Shown: positions 48,401 to 55,324, counted from the stretch's first letter. The stretch: DNA of 64,000 bases from JBBATK01 sp044224515 (GCA_044224515.1 JBGAKH010000013.1:72685-136684); one strand, 5' to 3'. Numbers and translations are program-made. Notes: generated from the letters alone by a model not told the origin.

Positions 48401-51400
48401 GGACATTGCAGTGCGTGCGCGGCAACGTCTTCAGCATCAACAGTGAATGTTAGCGGTACGTTGAGTGTTTCCTTGAGTTGCACTCAGCAGAGTCTATGTG
48501 TTGGCTACGGAAGCGGACCTAGCATTAGCGCTTCACTAAGCGGATGCAATGGTTCTTCCGCGAGCTATCAGTGGAAGCAAAATGGAGCCACCATCAGCGG
48601 TGCAACGGAATCAAGCTATACGGTTCCGACCGGTTTGTCAGCCGGAACCTACTCATATTCAGTGGTTGTAAGCTGCGGCTCATGTACCGGCACGTCTGCT
48701 CAAACAAGTGTTACAGTAAATCCTGTACCTACCGTATCCATCACACCTGCCAGCCAAGCTGCTTGCGTTGGATACTCAAGTTGTACGACACTCAGTTCAT
48801 CGCTAAGCGGTTGTAGCTCAGCAAGCTATCAATGGTACAAAAATGGTACGGCGTTAAGCGGTGCAACCGGTGCCAACTACAGTATCCCAAGCGGTCTCGC
48901 GGCCGGAACCTACAGTTACACGGTAGTTGCAAGCTGTGGCGGTTGCTCCAATAGTTCGAACACATCGACTTTCAGCGTTAATACCAATCCTTCGGTAAGC
49001 ATCAGCCCGGCTACACAGAATCTGTGTTTGGGCTATGCAGCTTCTTCGACACTGCAACCGGCAGTAAGCAATTGTAGTGCTACGGCTAGTTATCAGTGGA
49101 AGTTGAATGGCAATGTCTTAAACGGCGCAACGAACGCTACATATAGTATACCGTCCAACCTGTCTGCAGGAACCTATAGCTATTCATTGGTCGTGACATG
49201 TGGTGGTTGTACCGGAAGCTCCAATAACGCGTCCGTGGTTGTGAGCGCTCCGCCAAGTCTTAGCATATCGCCCATGGCACAAACCGTATGTTATGGATAC
49301 TCAAGTACCCAGGCCATCAGTGCTTCTGTCAGTGGTTGTAATGGTACACCTTCGTATCAGTGGACAGTGGATGGTGCCGTACAATCGGGAGCAACCACCT
49401 CGAGCTTCAACGTGCCGACAGCCTTGGGAGTGGGTTCACATACCGTTGTTGCTACACTTAGCTATGGTGGATGTACAGTTAGTTCGTCGTCAGCGAATGT
49501 TGTTGTGTCGCAAGCGCCAAATCTCAGCATTTCGGTGGCGCAGGGTGACAACGACCTGTGTGTCGGCTATAGCGCCGGATGCACGAAGCTCGTCGCGTCA
49601 ACATTCACTTGTAGCTCTACTCCTGCGTATCAATGGTATAAGAACGGTTCAGCTATAAGTGGCGCGACCACATCACAGTATCTCATACCGAGTGGTTTGA
49701 CTGCCGGCAGTTATGTATATAGTCTCAGCGCAACCTGCGGTGCATGTACAGTGGCATCAAGTACGACGCAAACGATTACGGTATCACAAATAGGTACACC
49801 GAGCATCGTGTCGAGCGTTAATAGCTACTGCGATGGATCGAATTCCACAGCATTGTTGTCTGTAAGTGGCGGTAGCTTCCAACAATATCAGTGGAAACTA
49901 AATGGCACGGCAATCAATGGTGCGACAAGCTCGAGTTACCAGATGCCTACCGGCTTGAGTCAGGGCACTTATAACTATACCGTAACAGTCACGAACGGTG
50001 CCTGTACGACCACATCGGCTGCCAAGCAGATCAGTGTTGGTAGCGGTGTTAGTGCATCGGTCGCGTGCTCCGGAGCCTCCATTTGTTCAGGAAGCAGCAC
50101 GTCTATCGTCTTTAGTTTAACGAGTGGCAACTCAAACAATTGGACCCTCGTTTATTCAAACGGTAGTCAACAGTTCACCGTCAACAACATTAGCACAGCA
50201 ACGTATACCTTGGCAGTGTCACCAAGCTTTACCACGACCTACAGCATCGTTTCGGTGAGCTCGGGAGGATGTACGACCAACGGTGGTGGTTCCACGACCG
50301 TCACAGTATCGAACGCCCCTGCTGCTCGAACAATTGGAGCTGTCGACGGCGATGCATCGAGCGTCTGTTTTGGAGCAAGTGAGACCTATACTATCGCTTC
50401 TACTACCTCCGGTAATACCTATACGTGGTCGGTTGTTTCGTCAGTGAGTGGTATAACGTCAACCCAACTATCGAATACGCAATTCAAGGTTAACTATCCT
50501 CAGAATTGCTCAAGTGGCACGTACACTGTTACAATTAAACTTATTGAGAGTACGCCGGGAGGTTGTTCACGTACGAATACGATCACCACTACGGTCACAG
50601 CTCCACCTACGGTGTTGAATCCTTCAGCATCAGCTTCGACGATTTGTTTGGGTCAAAGCACCACAATCTCGATTAGCGCACCGCAGAGCGGAGTGAGTTA
50701 CAGTTTGTTCAAGGGTAGCACTCAAATCGGCTCGACATTGTCCTCAACATCAACTGTATCTTGGTCCGTGACACCAACGGCAACAGGTTCGCAGAACTAC
50801 ACCGTCAAGGCTGTCAACACCGGCGGATGTCAGTCTACCATGAACTCGGTGAGTGTTAACGTTATTGCGGCACCGACGGTTGCTATCTCGACTCCTTCGA
50901 CAACCCTGTGTCCGGGCGATGACGCAACGGTCAGCTTTACCTTTAGTGGCCAAGGTCCTTGGACACTCACGTATAAGATTGGATCCGGCTCGAACATCAG
51001 CGTCAACACCTCAGCCAATCCGTATACGATTACGCAGGCGAACCTCTGCAGTACGACGGTCTTCAGTGTTGTATCTGTTCAAAATGCGACATGCAGTGGT
51101 ACCATCAATGGTTCTGCTTCAGTTACCGTCTCCGTGGCAACAATGCCTACACAGAGCTTCTGCATGGGATTTGCCGGAGATGATGCTACGGTCAACTCCA
51201 ATTCAAAGGTAACGAGTTGGGATAACTACGCAGGTTCAGGCTCGAACTTCCCCAATGGAGCCGTTAATACTTCCAACGACGCTTGTCGTCCGCAGAAGTA
51301 TCCGAACTATAGCGCCTTGAACGGTCACGCCGGCATCTACTTCGATGGAAACGATCAGCCGGTGAGTGTCAGTGTCAATACCGGTAGCGGTATCAGCAGT

Positions 51401-52276
51401 GGAACGCAGAAGAGCTGGTATATGCTGTATCGTCCGGCATCGAATTCGATGTCATACGGTCGACAAGTCATCTACAAGCAAGGTGATGAGAATCACGGCT
51501 TCTGTATCTACGTCATCAATCGGGTTATTTACTACGGCATGTGGAACAACCAAAATTGCTGTGGTTCTTGCTCGAATAAGTGGTCGGTGTTCCAGTGCAC
51601 AAACTTCTGTGTCACACCGGGCAACAACTACATCCTGCAAATGGTCTACAACGGCAACGCTTCCGGCTCCAACCGTTTGCGCTTCTCGATCAATGGCAAC
51701 GTCTACACGCCGTCCGCCACACCTGGAACCAGTTTGGATTATTCGGGTGATGCGGCAAGCTTTGGGGGCAAGGTTGGTAATACACGTTTCCATGATTTCG
51801 CTAGCGTGAATGATTGCAACAAGTATGCTATCAGTTGCACAAAAATTGCAGAAGTACTCTTGTACAATACCTCAGATGCCACCGTGCGAAACCAAGTTTG
51901 GTGCGTGTTGAAGAACAAGTACGGCATGAACAGCCTAGGTGACAATCCGATTGGCGCACTCTCAAAGAATGCCGCCGAGGATGAGTTTGTTGCCGGTGAG
52001 CCTAGTTCGCATACCTATGAATTGAGCGAGTCACAACCGAATCCGGCGCGTGAAATGGCACAGTTTAACTTGAGCGTGGACAATCAGCAACACGTAAGAA
52101 TCGTTGTTCTGAATGAGATTGGTCAAGAGATGGCAGTAGTCTTCAACGGAATGCTCAGTCGCGGAGGATCAAACGCCATTAATGTCGAGACCAATAGTCT
52201 GGCAAGTGGTGGCTACATCCTACGCGTTGAGGGTGAAGACTTTGTGACATACCGCAGCTTTATGGTTGTGCACTAA
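36443..52276 (+). CDS. Giant T9SS-secreted repeat protein (adhesin-like), 5,277 residues
   Basis: The largest gene in the window, one intact frame of 15.8 kb. Order: signal peptide MKRRSSFFVLGLVSIMLLSV to VANA; a DUF1565/parallel beta-helix-like head (WYVSPTGSNTNTGLTPASPW; Asn-rich turns to about residue 640); several Ig-like domains with YQWY cores; a three-domain Ig-like repeat present six times (residues 1310-3029); about 13 Cys-containing Ig-like domains (3299-4450); more beta domains; a lectin/LamG-like domain from about 4907 (SWDNYAGSGSNFPNG, HAGIYFDGND); and a type A sorting domain from about 5195 (SESQPNPAREMAQF, RIVVLNEIGQEMAVVF, LASGGYILRVEGEDF). The composition (Ser, Thr, Asn, Gly) fits a surface or released adhesin or sheath protein (inference). 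ATG 36443 is chosen so that the signal peptide is terminal; the frame opens at 36377. Confidence 0.9.
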   Translation: MKRRSSFFVLGLVSIMLLSVVANATQWYVSPTGSNTNTGLTPASPWKTIQFSNDTAAVSSGDTLNLMSGTFTELVSISKSLYVQPYNGASVTLTAPSSASNAALLSINAANVSVNGLALVVNAPNATVGVYALNRNALTLRSLSISRNGSGGSFSISSTDINTTFSNAGVVFVSDNSAPFESMTLESCTIGSSSTPFERAVWMRATTGTIGGSSGSQANNLFGSSQDLSVQYAAGSDLTIANNSFGAAGLLIDEPNVFSNTANYNLNINANTFSPSSTSFSQSLFIRHNYKSSTSVAVTNNSFSGHSTGILCAASANVSMNANSFSPGASGAQHIIINSAASGVSANYVQNSCVVNGNSFNASSFSNVRAVVLLDDNAGQSGQPTPDYSSVTIGSSSSRNTFASSLHRFVAMGNGFSLGVDASANLFGTSSGSILSSAMSLSQLFDVEDKIDHKVDVASYGFVNILNAKKFVTLNSYQSPSSTVASIQRAIDAASSGDTVFVKAGTYSESVSIGTGITLCGDQLQSNMPSSILSVNNNIALNCYGTANKSISRFEVQINSGSQGRFGIISNNTGNTGNAVFDFCSFRRGGNLVGGVALPGTVGTDVTASIDDGNDYSGTIGKYTISHILGCPETYTLSALTEFPCETDSLIVFLSSYQSGVSYALSVNGTTMQTSQSVTNDGKLRFALPSMGAGSYQMIVRGTLGSCVVTMAGSPTLTAFTPQTPALSLNSLNQVLCAGNPGQITVINSEPLATYSVLDGSTVVVSPKVGNNGSISFTLPASLFPSSGTKNFAVRASSTANQNCSASTAYGNPDGAAFTVYPLPSAPIISTPTPNACSPGGSATVIVANAEAGYTYQVVDGNTAVYSVTATTNGTFTISNIPVSPAVPGLGLGSRVVRVYAINPNNNNCRVLSTNALTITVSQRPSKPSMATGTTTQTYCEAVGGVTAQLFVANGDPSFFYRVVDSTTSQTVATATGQSGLFSIDVMGLTTAGSVYKLFVVAVNANTGCESVPSDMNYITVSPTPHPVLSLSGSSQTGSITATTCLGYANPYVLTTTTDMSSASYQWYLNNTAINGATLATYTVPTGLNLGTYTYHVRQTSSVGCVGSSNTFSLTVAQNLSVSASVQGGGTTVSFFSGTTNQINLVSSVSPSGLNPTYQWLKNGSAISGATTSGYQIPSNTTPGSYLFSVVATSNSGCSSTSNTISVTVWNPPTVHIFVQANGRNDSSYAAGVTPPVLTSTISGAQGQTPSYQWYGPNNNSLSISGATNANYTPVSSLTPGVYRYIMRATLGGLTVGSDTVTITVLAPATLHIFVVANTRNDSTFFTSLAAPQLGSTITNQNGITFSYQWYGPNSTNPISGATSALYTPPSNLAVGTYRYTAKISGGGQLVSSDTVTLTVLALPTLNAYVAPNTSKNDSTYFKSVAPPTLASQLSATNGYSVSYQWFGPNGPTTIAGATSSTYGVPAAMNPGTYTYYVRATLGGVVVGSDTLTIVVVQDPSIIAFIHPNQNQKNTSFYRLGQAPSLNSALLNSNSVTPSYQWYSAANGSALSGATNAMYALPNTLAVGTYTYYVKATFPGLTILSDTLTVQVLSNASVDIYFAANNRNDSTCFYGLTPPAIASTILNDNSTVFSYQWYGPNSSNPISGATAPVYTPQASLNPGTYDYYLIISGGGVQINSDTVRLTIAPLPVLHAFVETTVGKIDSTYFESMVPPQLNSSLSGNIGYPVSYQWFGPNSPNPISGQTNGSYDVPSNLSPGTYTYVLKATLGGVVVSSETITITILPDPTILAYISPNQSKKDTSYVSGSAPATLGSILSNSSSLTPSYQWYSADNGAAISGAKQSTYTVPSSLAIGTHRYSVEATFPGLSVASDTVQVTVLSAATVDIYVVANGRNDSTYYRTLAAPQLGSTISNGGGITYTYQWYGPNGATSISGATSSTFTPPSSLTPGTYTYFLRISGGGVVVGSDTVSIVVAPLPTLNAYVSPNTTQNDSTYFQAVTPPTLSTQLNGNLGYPVAYQWYGPNSSSPISGATNPSFGVPSNMTPGTYTYFVRATLGGVVVGSDTITITVLANPTISAYISPNTAKKDSSYFSTMNPVTLSRVLTNSSLITPSYQWYSVQSGTAISGATNASYTVPASLVVGTHSYYVRANFPGLTISSDTVRVTILSPVGLHIFVVANGRSDSTYYQGVSAPQLGSLLSGAGSLIFTYQWYGPNSSNPISGATASTYTPSNSLTPGTYTYTLKASTLGITFVSDTVTITVAPPPTANAYVSPNVNQNDSTYFRSLTPPTLSVQVAGNIGYPLSYQWYGPNNTNPISGATTANYGVPSNLSPGTYKYFVRSTLGGLTVGSDTVTIVILPNPTIAAYINPFTSKKDTTYFQSVAPATLGSLLTNNASKVPSYQWYSVSSGSAVSGATANTYTVPNTLAAGVYKYYVKATFPGLTIGSDTVTVTILPSANVDIFVVANGRNDSTYFAGLNAPQLGSTIGNSGGVTFSYQWYGPNSAVAIVGATNSTYTPPSNLAVGSNKYFLRISGGGLIIASDTVNLTVAPRPSSNAYISPNVNQNDSTYFRSVVAPMLSNQLSGNIGYTVGYQWYGPNGPSPINGATNTNYSLPNLAPGTYTYFVRSTLGGIVVSSDTLTITVLADPSLTAYIAPSTSRKDSSYFIGTASPTLSSILTNNFTRIPSYQWYSVNSGSAISGATAASYTVPSSLGLGVFKYVLRASFPGLIISSDTLTISVTSNASVDAYVVANNRNDSTYFQGLSTPPLGSTISNSGGITFTYQWFGPNSSNAISGATSAQYNPPSNLAVGSYKYYVTISGSGITIASDTVTIVVATPPTVNAYVSPKTTQNDSTYFRSMTPPTLGSQVGGNIGYPLSYQWYGPNNTNPISGATTSSYAIPGGLTPGVYKYFVRVSLGGLVVGSDTVTITILADPTISAYIAPNTSKKDSTYYQGQTPPSLASTLNNSSSISPSYQWISVEAGVLSGATTAGYTVPSNLSVGTRHYVLRASFPGLTIFSDTLTITVLGTPSVDVWIDGTNHSTSKTVCEGQVNLNLLSQIFNSSLTPTYQWYLNGSAIGAATNQTYTVSSLTAGSYQFKLVADFGGTTILSNTITITVNPLPTPQIQLQSGSTSICTGSGSTATLRSVLTHSQYQWYVNNSMISGATNRNYTVPSTLTQGTYLYSLTVVDANGCTASTTSNTSLSVSVHESPNPSITVQSGSTSYCSGATMSTVLTTQSGMSSYQWKLNGQSINGATSNSYTVSGTALSGAYLYTVVVSDIYGCTGTSSSAQSVIVSPSPSVSLSSSSVSVCSGYTSCPALTAVVSNCISTPSYQWYVDASAVNGATTASFTAPTGLSVGSHAIKVTVVCGTCSSSSSNATFTVQATPTISLSGSSQTLCSGYTTASAISATVSGCTGTPVYQWILDGNAVSGATSTTYAVPGALSVGTHSVQVQLNCGSCTTTSSSYSVIVNQTPTITLSSASSGLCEGYSTAPIISASVNGCSSAAAYQWSLNGSPILGATTSSYQVPTGLSNGTYQYQVVVSCGNCTTSSSLFTLTVNELPSVSLSTNTQTVCQGYASSSAIAATVSGCSATAAYQWSVDGVAQNGASSAVFTVPTGLTQGTHTISVVVSCGSCTAVSSSCSFIVVAQPSVSVSTTGAMSVCTAYTSGPTMNASVSGCGSTSTFQWYRNSVAISGATQSSYTIPTGLSVGSYSYSVHVACGSCSASSSAASFVVNNAPTASITPSSQTVCTGYANCQSLVAVVSGCTSSVSYQWYKNGNAISGATSALYYIPAGMSAGTYTYTVVASCGSCSVTSSSSILTVSAVPTVTISPSSQSVCVNYTSTEPLTANVSGCNGTVSYQWKRNGSAISGATNSTYTIPTGYNCGSNNYSLSVSCGGCTATSNTATLEVTNAPTIVISPASQNLCGGYTTSQTLSATVYGCSNAASYQWRKNGVAISGATQATYTVPTGLASGSYSYTVKVNCGHCSACAATSSASTVNVSGTLSVSLSCTQQSLCVGYGSGPSISASLSGCNGSSASYQWKQNGATISGATESSYTVPTGLSAGTYSYSVVVSCGSCTGTSAQTSVTVNPVPTVSITPASQAACVGYSSCTTLSSSLSGCSSASYQWYKNGTALSGATGANYSIPSGLAAGTYSYTVVASCGGCSNSSNTSTFSVNTNPSVSISPATQNLCLGYAASSTLQPAVSNCSATASYQWKLNGNVLNGATNATYSIPSNLSAGTYSYSLVVTCGGCTGSSNNASVVVSAPPSLSISPMAQTVCYGYSSTQAISASVSGCNGTPSYQWTVDGAVQSGATTSSFNVPTALGVGSHTVVATLSYGGCTVSSSSANVVVSQAPNLSISVAQGDNDLCVGYSAGCTKLVASTFTCSSTPAYQWYKNGSAISGATTSQYLIPSGLTAGSYVYSLSATCGACTVASSTTQTITVSQIGTPSIVSSVNSYCDGSNSTALLSVSGGSFQQYQWKLNGTAINGATSSSYQMPTGLSQGTYNYTVTVTNGACTTTSAAKQISVGSGVSASVACSGASICSGSSTSIVFSLTSGNSNNWTLVYSNGSQQFTVNNISTATYTLAVSPSFTTTYSIVSVSSGGCTTNGGGSTTVTVSNAPAARTIGAVDGDASSVCFGASETYTIASTTSGNTYTWSVVSSVSGITSTQLSNTQFKVNYPQNCSSGTYTVTIKLIESTPGGCSRTNTITTTVTAPPTVLNPSASASTICLGQSTTISISAPQSGVSYSLFKGSTQIGSTLSSTSTVSWSVTPTATGSQNYTVKAVNTGGCQSTMNSVSVNVIAAPTVAISTPSTTLCPGDDATVSFTFSGQGPWTLTYKIGSGSNISVNTSANPYTITQANLCSTTVFSVVSVQNATCSGTINGSASVTVSVATMPTQSFCMGFAGDDATVNSNSKVTSWDNYAGSGSNFPNGAVNTSNDACRPQKYPNYSALNGHAGIYFDGNDQPVSVSVNTGSGISSGTQKSWYMLYRPASNSMSYGRQVIYKQGDENHGFCIYVINRVIYYGMWNNQNCCGSCSNKWSVFQCTNFCVTPGNNYILQMVYNGNASGSNRLRFSINGNVYTPSATPGTSLDYSGDAASFGGKVGNTRFHDFASVNDCNKYAISCTKIAEVLLYNTSDATVRNQVWCVLKNKYGMNSLGDNPIGALSKNAAEDEFVAGEPSSHTYELSESQPNPAREMAQFNLSVDNQQHVRIVVLNEIGQEMAVVFNGMLSRGGSNAINVETNSLASGGYILRVEGEDFVTYRSFMVVH
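40370..45529 (+). repeat. Six-copy higher-order repeat, 861/858 bp, inside the giant gene
   Basis: Units start at 40370, 41231, 42092, 42953, 43814 and 44672. The first four are exactly 861 bp and the last two 858 bp. Each unit encodes three Ig-like domains of about 95 residues in fixed order: A (VDIYVVANGRNDSTY, ISGGG), B (NAYVSPN, NIGYPVSYQWYGPN, LGGVVVGSDT) and C (AYISPNTSKKDS, SYQWYS, FPGLTISSDT). The copies differ at many synonymous and non-synonymous sites, so the expansion is old or diversifying. Confidence 0.9.
46337..49792 (+). repeat. About 13 Cys-containing Ig-like repeats inside the giant gene
   Basis: A tandem array of about 88-residue domains. Each has a pattern like C-x-GY, then VSGC, YQW, GATxxxYxVPTGLSxGTYSY and CGxCT. 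The cysteines are spaced alike in nearly every copy, so disulphides within domains are likely. The copies are clearly diverged from each other. Confidence 0.85.
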
Positions 52277-52298
52277 AGTCACAGAGATGTTCGTATCG

Positions 52299-52322
52299 AG
52301 CAGGTGCGCTTGCGCACCTGCT
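52299..52322. repeat. Inverted repeat just after the giant gene
   Basis: AGCAGGTGCGC (52299-52309) and GCGCACCTGCT (52312-52322) are 23 bp past the stop. No T-run follows. It lies 30 bp before a second, terminator-like hairpin. Confidence 0.6.
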
Positions 52323-52352
52323 TGACAAAAAGACATCCCGTATCAGCTCTGA

Positions 52353-52389
52353 GGAAGGCTTGCTGCTCCAGCAAGCCTTCCGTATTTTA
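52353..52389 (+). terminator. Terminator of the giant gene
   Basis: A 13-bp perfect stem, GGAAGGCTTGCTG (52353-52365) with CAGCAAGCCTTCC (52369-52381), has loop CTC and tail GTATTTTA. Confidence 0.85.
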
Positions 52390-52429
52390 CGGGGCGGGGA
52401 ATTCCTGGGCAGAGCAGAGGGACACAGCC

Positions 52430-54010
52430 ATGGCCGACGGTCAATTAGTATCACATCGACAGCGTATCGAGCAAGATGACTTTTTTGCTCGCATGGAAGA
52501 CTATGGCTTCTTCGATACCGTAAGTGAGCATTTGCCGGAGGAATTCACGGCTGTTTACGAGATAGCGCGCATTATTGAGAACGAAGAGCATCCACTGGGG
52601 GCACAATTGGCACCGGTGCTCGCGATGTCGAGTGGAGAAGGGACAGACACAGAACCCACCAAGGACGTCATGCCGAATATCGTTCCGGCAGAAGAGTACG
52701 AAGCGGACCTACTTCGAAATATCCATGAGTTGCCTCATATTTATCCGCACCAATTCTTGCTGCCTGAGAATGTCTTCTTTCAGAAGCTCGTAGAACGCTC
52801 ACTCTGGTTGCCGCGACCACGACCACCACACAATTTCCGCTTTCAATCGCAGAGCGATACCTTTAAGCCTGATCATCGCAAGCAAAAAGTGTACGTGCTG
52901 TTCGATGTGTCACGCTCCATGAATCTGCGATGGCGCATTCACCTGGCGAAGGCAATCGCGTTTATTTTCTTGCGTCGGAACATGAAAGAACTCGGTACCG
53001 TGTACTTGCGGACTTTTGCCGAGTCGGTGAACGACCTTCAATCCGCGCAGGACGTGCCGAGCTTTAACGAGCTGATCGGAGAAGTCATGCATCTCAAAGC
53101 TGTTGGCAAGGGGACCGTGCTTCAGAAGGCCATACAGACAGCCATTGACGACATAAAGAGCAGCCACACTTTGTCGGACGCTGAGATCCTGGTCATCACC
53201 GATGGAGCTGCGCACATTGAGTTACAGAAGCTTCGCGATGCTTTAGGACAGACAATCAAGGTTCACACCGTAAAGATTGGCGACGAAAAGATTGTTGCCG
53301 ATGCAAAGTTTGTCGAATTCCATTTGCGCGACACCAATACAGAGGACGCGCTGCGACTGAAGTCATTGCTGGATAGACGACACGACGTGGAAGTTCAGGC
53401 CGGAACTGCGAGCAGTGGCCAATTGAAGAGCAAGCTGACGCAAGAGCTGGGAGGACTTAATAAGCAGATCTCCGTGCTGACGGAGCGCGTAGCCAAATAC
53501 ATTAGTGAACACTACGGTAATGAGATTATTGAGCTCTCGAACGTGTATGTAAACGTTCATGATATACATCCCGATCAATTCCTGCAGTTGACCGACGAGC
53601 GGCGTAGAGAGTTGGAGCTGACCACGCAGGCATTGCTTGAAGCGCTACACAATGAACGCTTAACGGACGATATTAAGAAAGCAGCAGTGTTGTATGATCA
53701 CCTCGAACTGTTGTTGAAGCACGATCACGGTGCGGAGAACGACACGCTGCGCAAACAGAAGAAAGAACTTGAAGATATTCTGCAGAGAATTGTGTCGACA
53801 GACGGTGATGATGATGTAGACGACATACACTTGAGTTCGTTTGACACGAAGCAACTCCGCAATATGCTCGAGGCTTCCGTTGAAAAGAAGAGTATTCCCT
53901 TGGCGCGAGTTTTACGCATGATTGTGCGAAAAATCAAGAATTGGCTGCTACAGCGCCGCGAGATTCGTCGGGCACGAATCGTACTTCAGCGTAAGCTTAA
54001 ACGCTACTAG
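52430..54010 (+). CDS. VWA-domain protein, ViaA/CoxE-like
   Basis: 526 residues. The first 140 are helical and acidic. A von Willebrand A domain covers about 150-320: FDVSRSMN (MIDAS DxSxS, Asp at about 159), GKGTVLQKA (MIDAS Thr) and ITDGAAH (MIDAS Asp). The C-terminal 200 residues are charged and helical, with coiled-coil character (LRKQKKELEDILQRIV), ending in a basic tail. VWA proteins of this layout work with MoxR/RavA ATPases as chaperones; a RavA-like gene is at 15383-16726. The ATG at 52430 is preferred to a longer frame starting at 52304 because the upstream part overlaps the terminator. The flagellin gene follows after 115 bp, but there is no evidence for a flagellar role. Confidence 0.82.
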   Translation: MADGQLVSHRQRIEQDDFFARMEDYGFFDTVSEHLPEEFTAVYEIARIIENEEHPLGAQLAPVLAMSSGEGTDTEPTKDVMPNIVPAEEYEADLLRNIHELPHIYPHQFLLPENVFFQKLVERSLWLPRPRPPHNFRFQSQSDTFKPDHRKQKVYVLFDVSRSMNLRWRIHLAKAIAFIFLRRNMKELGTVYLRTFAESVNDLQSAQDVPSFNELIGEVMHLKAVGKGTVLQKAIQTAIDDIKSSHTLSDAEILVITDGAAHIELQKLRDALGQTIKVHTVKIGDEKIVADAKFVEFHLRDTNTEDALRLKSLLDRRHDVEVQAGTASSGQLKSKLTQELGGLNKQISVLTERVAKYISEHYGNEIIELSNVYVNVHDIHPDQFLQLTDERRRELELTTQALLEALHNERLTDDIKKAAVLYDHLELLLKHDHGAENDTLRKQKKELEDILQRIVSTDGDDDVDDIHLSSFDTKQLRNMLEASVEKKSIPLARVLRMIVRKIKNWLLQRREIRRARIVLQRKLKRY

Positions 54011-54125
54011 AAAAAATATTTACTTTTTTTCTTCAGTTTCCCGCGGGACGGTCGAAAACTATCTGTGGATGATGAAATGTATAGGCAGGACGCCCGAGTA
54101 ACTCATCAATTACACGGAGGCTTTC

Positions 54126-55061
54126 ATGCCAGCAGCTATTTCCAATGGTGGGCGCATTCGCTCAAACACCCCGGCCGACAATGCTTTTTCAGCACTTTCT
54201 GATGCTAACAGAAGCATAGCAACACACCAACTTCGTCTTACAACAGGTAAGCGAATCAATTCCGCTCAGGATGATGTTGCAGGTTACATTACAGCACGTT
54301 CATTGCAAGCTCGTACCGGTGCTATCAAAGCAGCACTAGGTGGAGTAGGCGATGCTACTGCAGTGTCAAACATTGCAGCAGACGGTTATGACAACATCAA
54401 CGGCTTGTTGACTCAGATTAAAGACGCTGCTTCTTCAGCTTCTTCAGGTTCACTCGGAACCGACGAAAAGGTTGCATTGGCTAAGGCTGCTTATAAGCTG
54501 TCACAACAAATCCAAACAGTTGTTGATTCCACAACGTTTGCAGGTAAGCAACTTTTGGCTGGTTCGTTCTCGTCAGAATTCGTTATCGGTTCTAACGCTT
54601 CGAACAGTCTGTTGACGTTGGCAGTTGACCTGACAACAGGTAACTCTGACTTCAACATTCAAGGTACCAGTAACGGTTTCGACGTTAACAGCACCGCAAC
54701 AAACTTTGCAGGTGTTACAGGTTTGAACCTTGCGTCTTTGAACTCAGTGAGCACAAGCGATCTCGGTATCTTTAGCGCAGCTAATATCCAGACCACGCTT
54801 CAATCACTCTCCACCGCGTTGAGCAACGTTAACAATGTTGCATCCTATTTGGGTGGTGTGTCAAATCGTTTGACATCGCAAGAAACTTCGTTGACATCAC
54901 AGACAACGAACTACAATGCGGCCATCTCCCGAATCGAAGATGCAGACGTTGCACAGGAACAGCTCCAGTTGGTACGCGCTCAGTTCTTGCAACAAGCGTC
55001 GATGACGGCACTTGGGCAAGCAAATCAGTCACCACAATCCTTCTTGCAATTGCTCAGATAA
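54126..55061 (+). CDS. fliC: Flagellin
   Basis: 311 residues, a short flagellin. It forms the filament and is exported through the FlhA-containing apparatus. The conserved N-terminal D0/D1 region is visible (AFSALSDANRSIATHQLRLTTGKRINSAQDDVAGYITARSLQAR), and the C-terminal D1/D0 region carries VNNVASYLGGVSNRLTSQ, AAISRIEDADVAQEQ and QASMTALGQANQSPQSFLQLLR. The centre is only about 100 residues, with no hypervariable domains. The N-terminus has about 15 extra residues (MPAAISNGGRIRSNT) compared with the usual M-x-x-IN start. GGAGG lies 7 bases before the ATG. First gene of the late flagellar cluster; no sigma-28 consensus was recognised upstream. Confidence 0.95.
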   Translation: MPAAISNGGRIRSNTPADNAFSALSDANRSIATHQLRLTTGKRINSAQDDVAGYITARSLQARTGAIKAALGGVGDATAVSNIAADGYDNINGLLTQIKDAASSASSGSLGTDEKVALAKAAYKLSQQIQTVVDSTTFAGKQLLAGSFSSEFVIGSNASNSLLTLAVDLTTGNSDFNIQGTSNGFDVNSTATNFAGVTGLNLASLNSVSTSDLGIFSAANIQTTLQSLSTALSNVNNVASYLGGVSNRLTSQETSLTSQTTNYNAAISRIEDADVAQEQLQLVRAQFLQQASMTALGQANQSPQSFLQLLR

Positions 55062-55127
55062 TACCTGAGGTGCAAAAGTGATTGCAAAGGGTACATGATT
55101 TGTCGGAGGATTATCTACTTCACGGAT

Positions 55128-55160
55128 GAGGAAGAAGTGCTTGCACTTCTTCCTCTCTGT
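55128..55160 (+). terminator. Hairpin terminator after flagellin gene
   Basis: A 13-bp perfect stem, GAGGAAGAAGTGC (55128-55140) with GCACTTCTTCCTC (55143-55155), is followed by a weak tail TCTGT. It probably limits readthrough from the highly expressed fliC into fliS. Confidence 0.7.
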
Positions 55161-55324
55161 GTATAAAAGCAGCTAAAGTAAAATCAGGAGTGAACGATAT
55201 ACCAAGTGAGAGGCACGGACAGCCTGCAATCGTGGGGTCTGCCCGGTCCTCCTAGGTGGTGGTGAGCCGCTGAAACTCTTGAAAATTCGGACAGTTTGTA
55301 CAACGCAACGACAGGGAAGTACGT

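Noticed and set aside
55212..55227. Sigma-54-like element GGCACG...TGCA upstream of fliS
   Set aside because: The distance between the GG and GC pairs is 12 nt instead of the required 10, so it would not work as a -24/-12 promoter.
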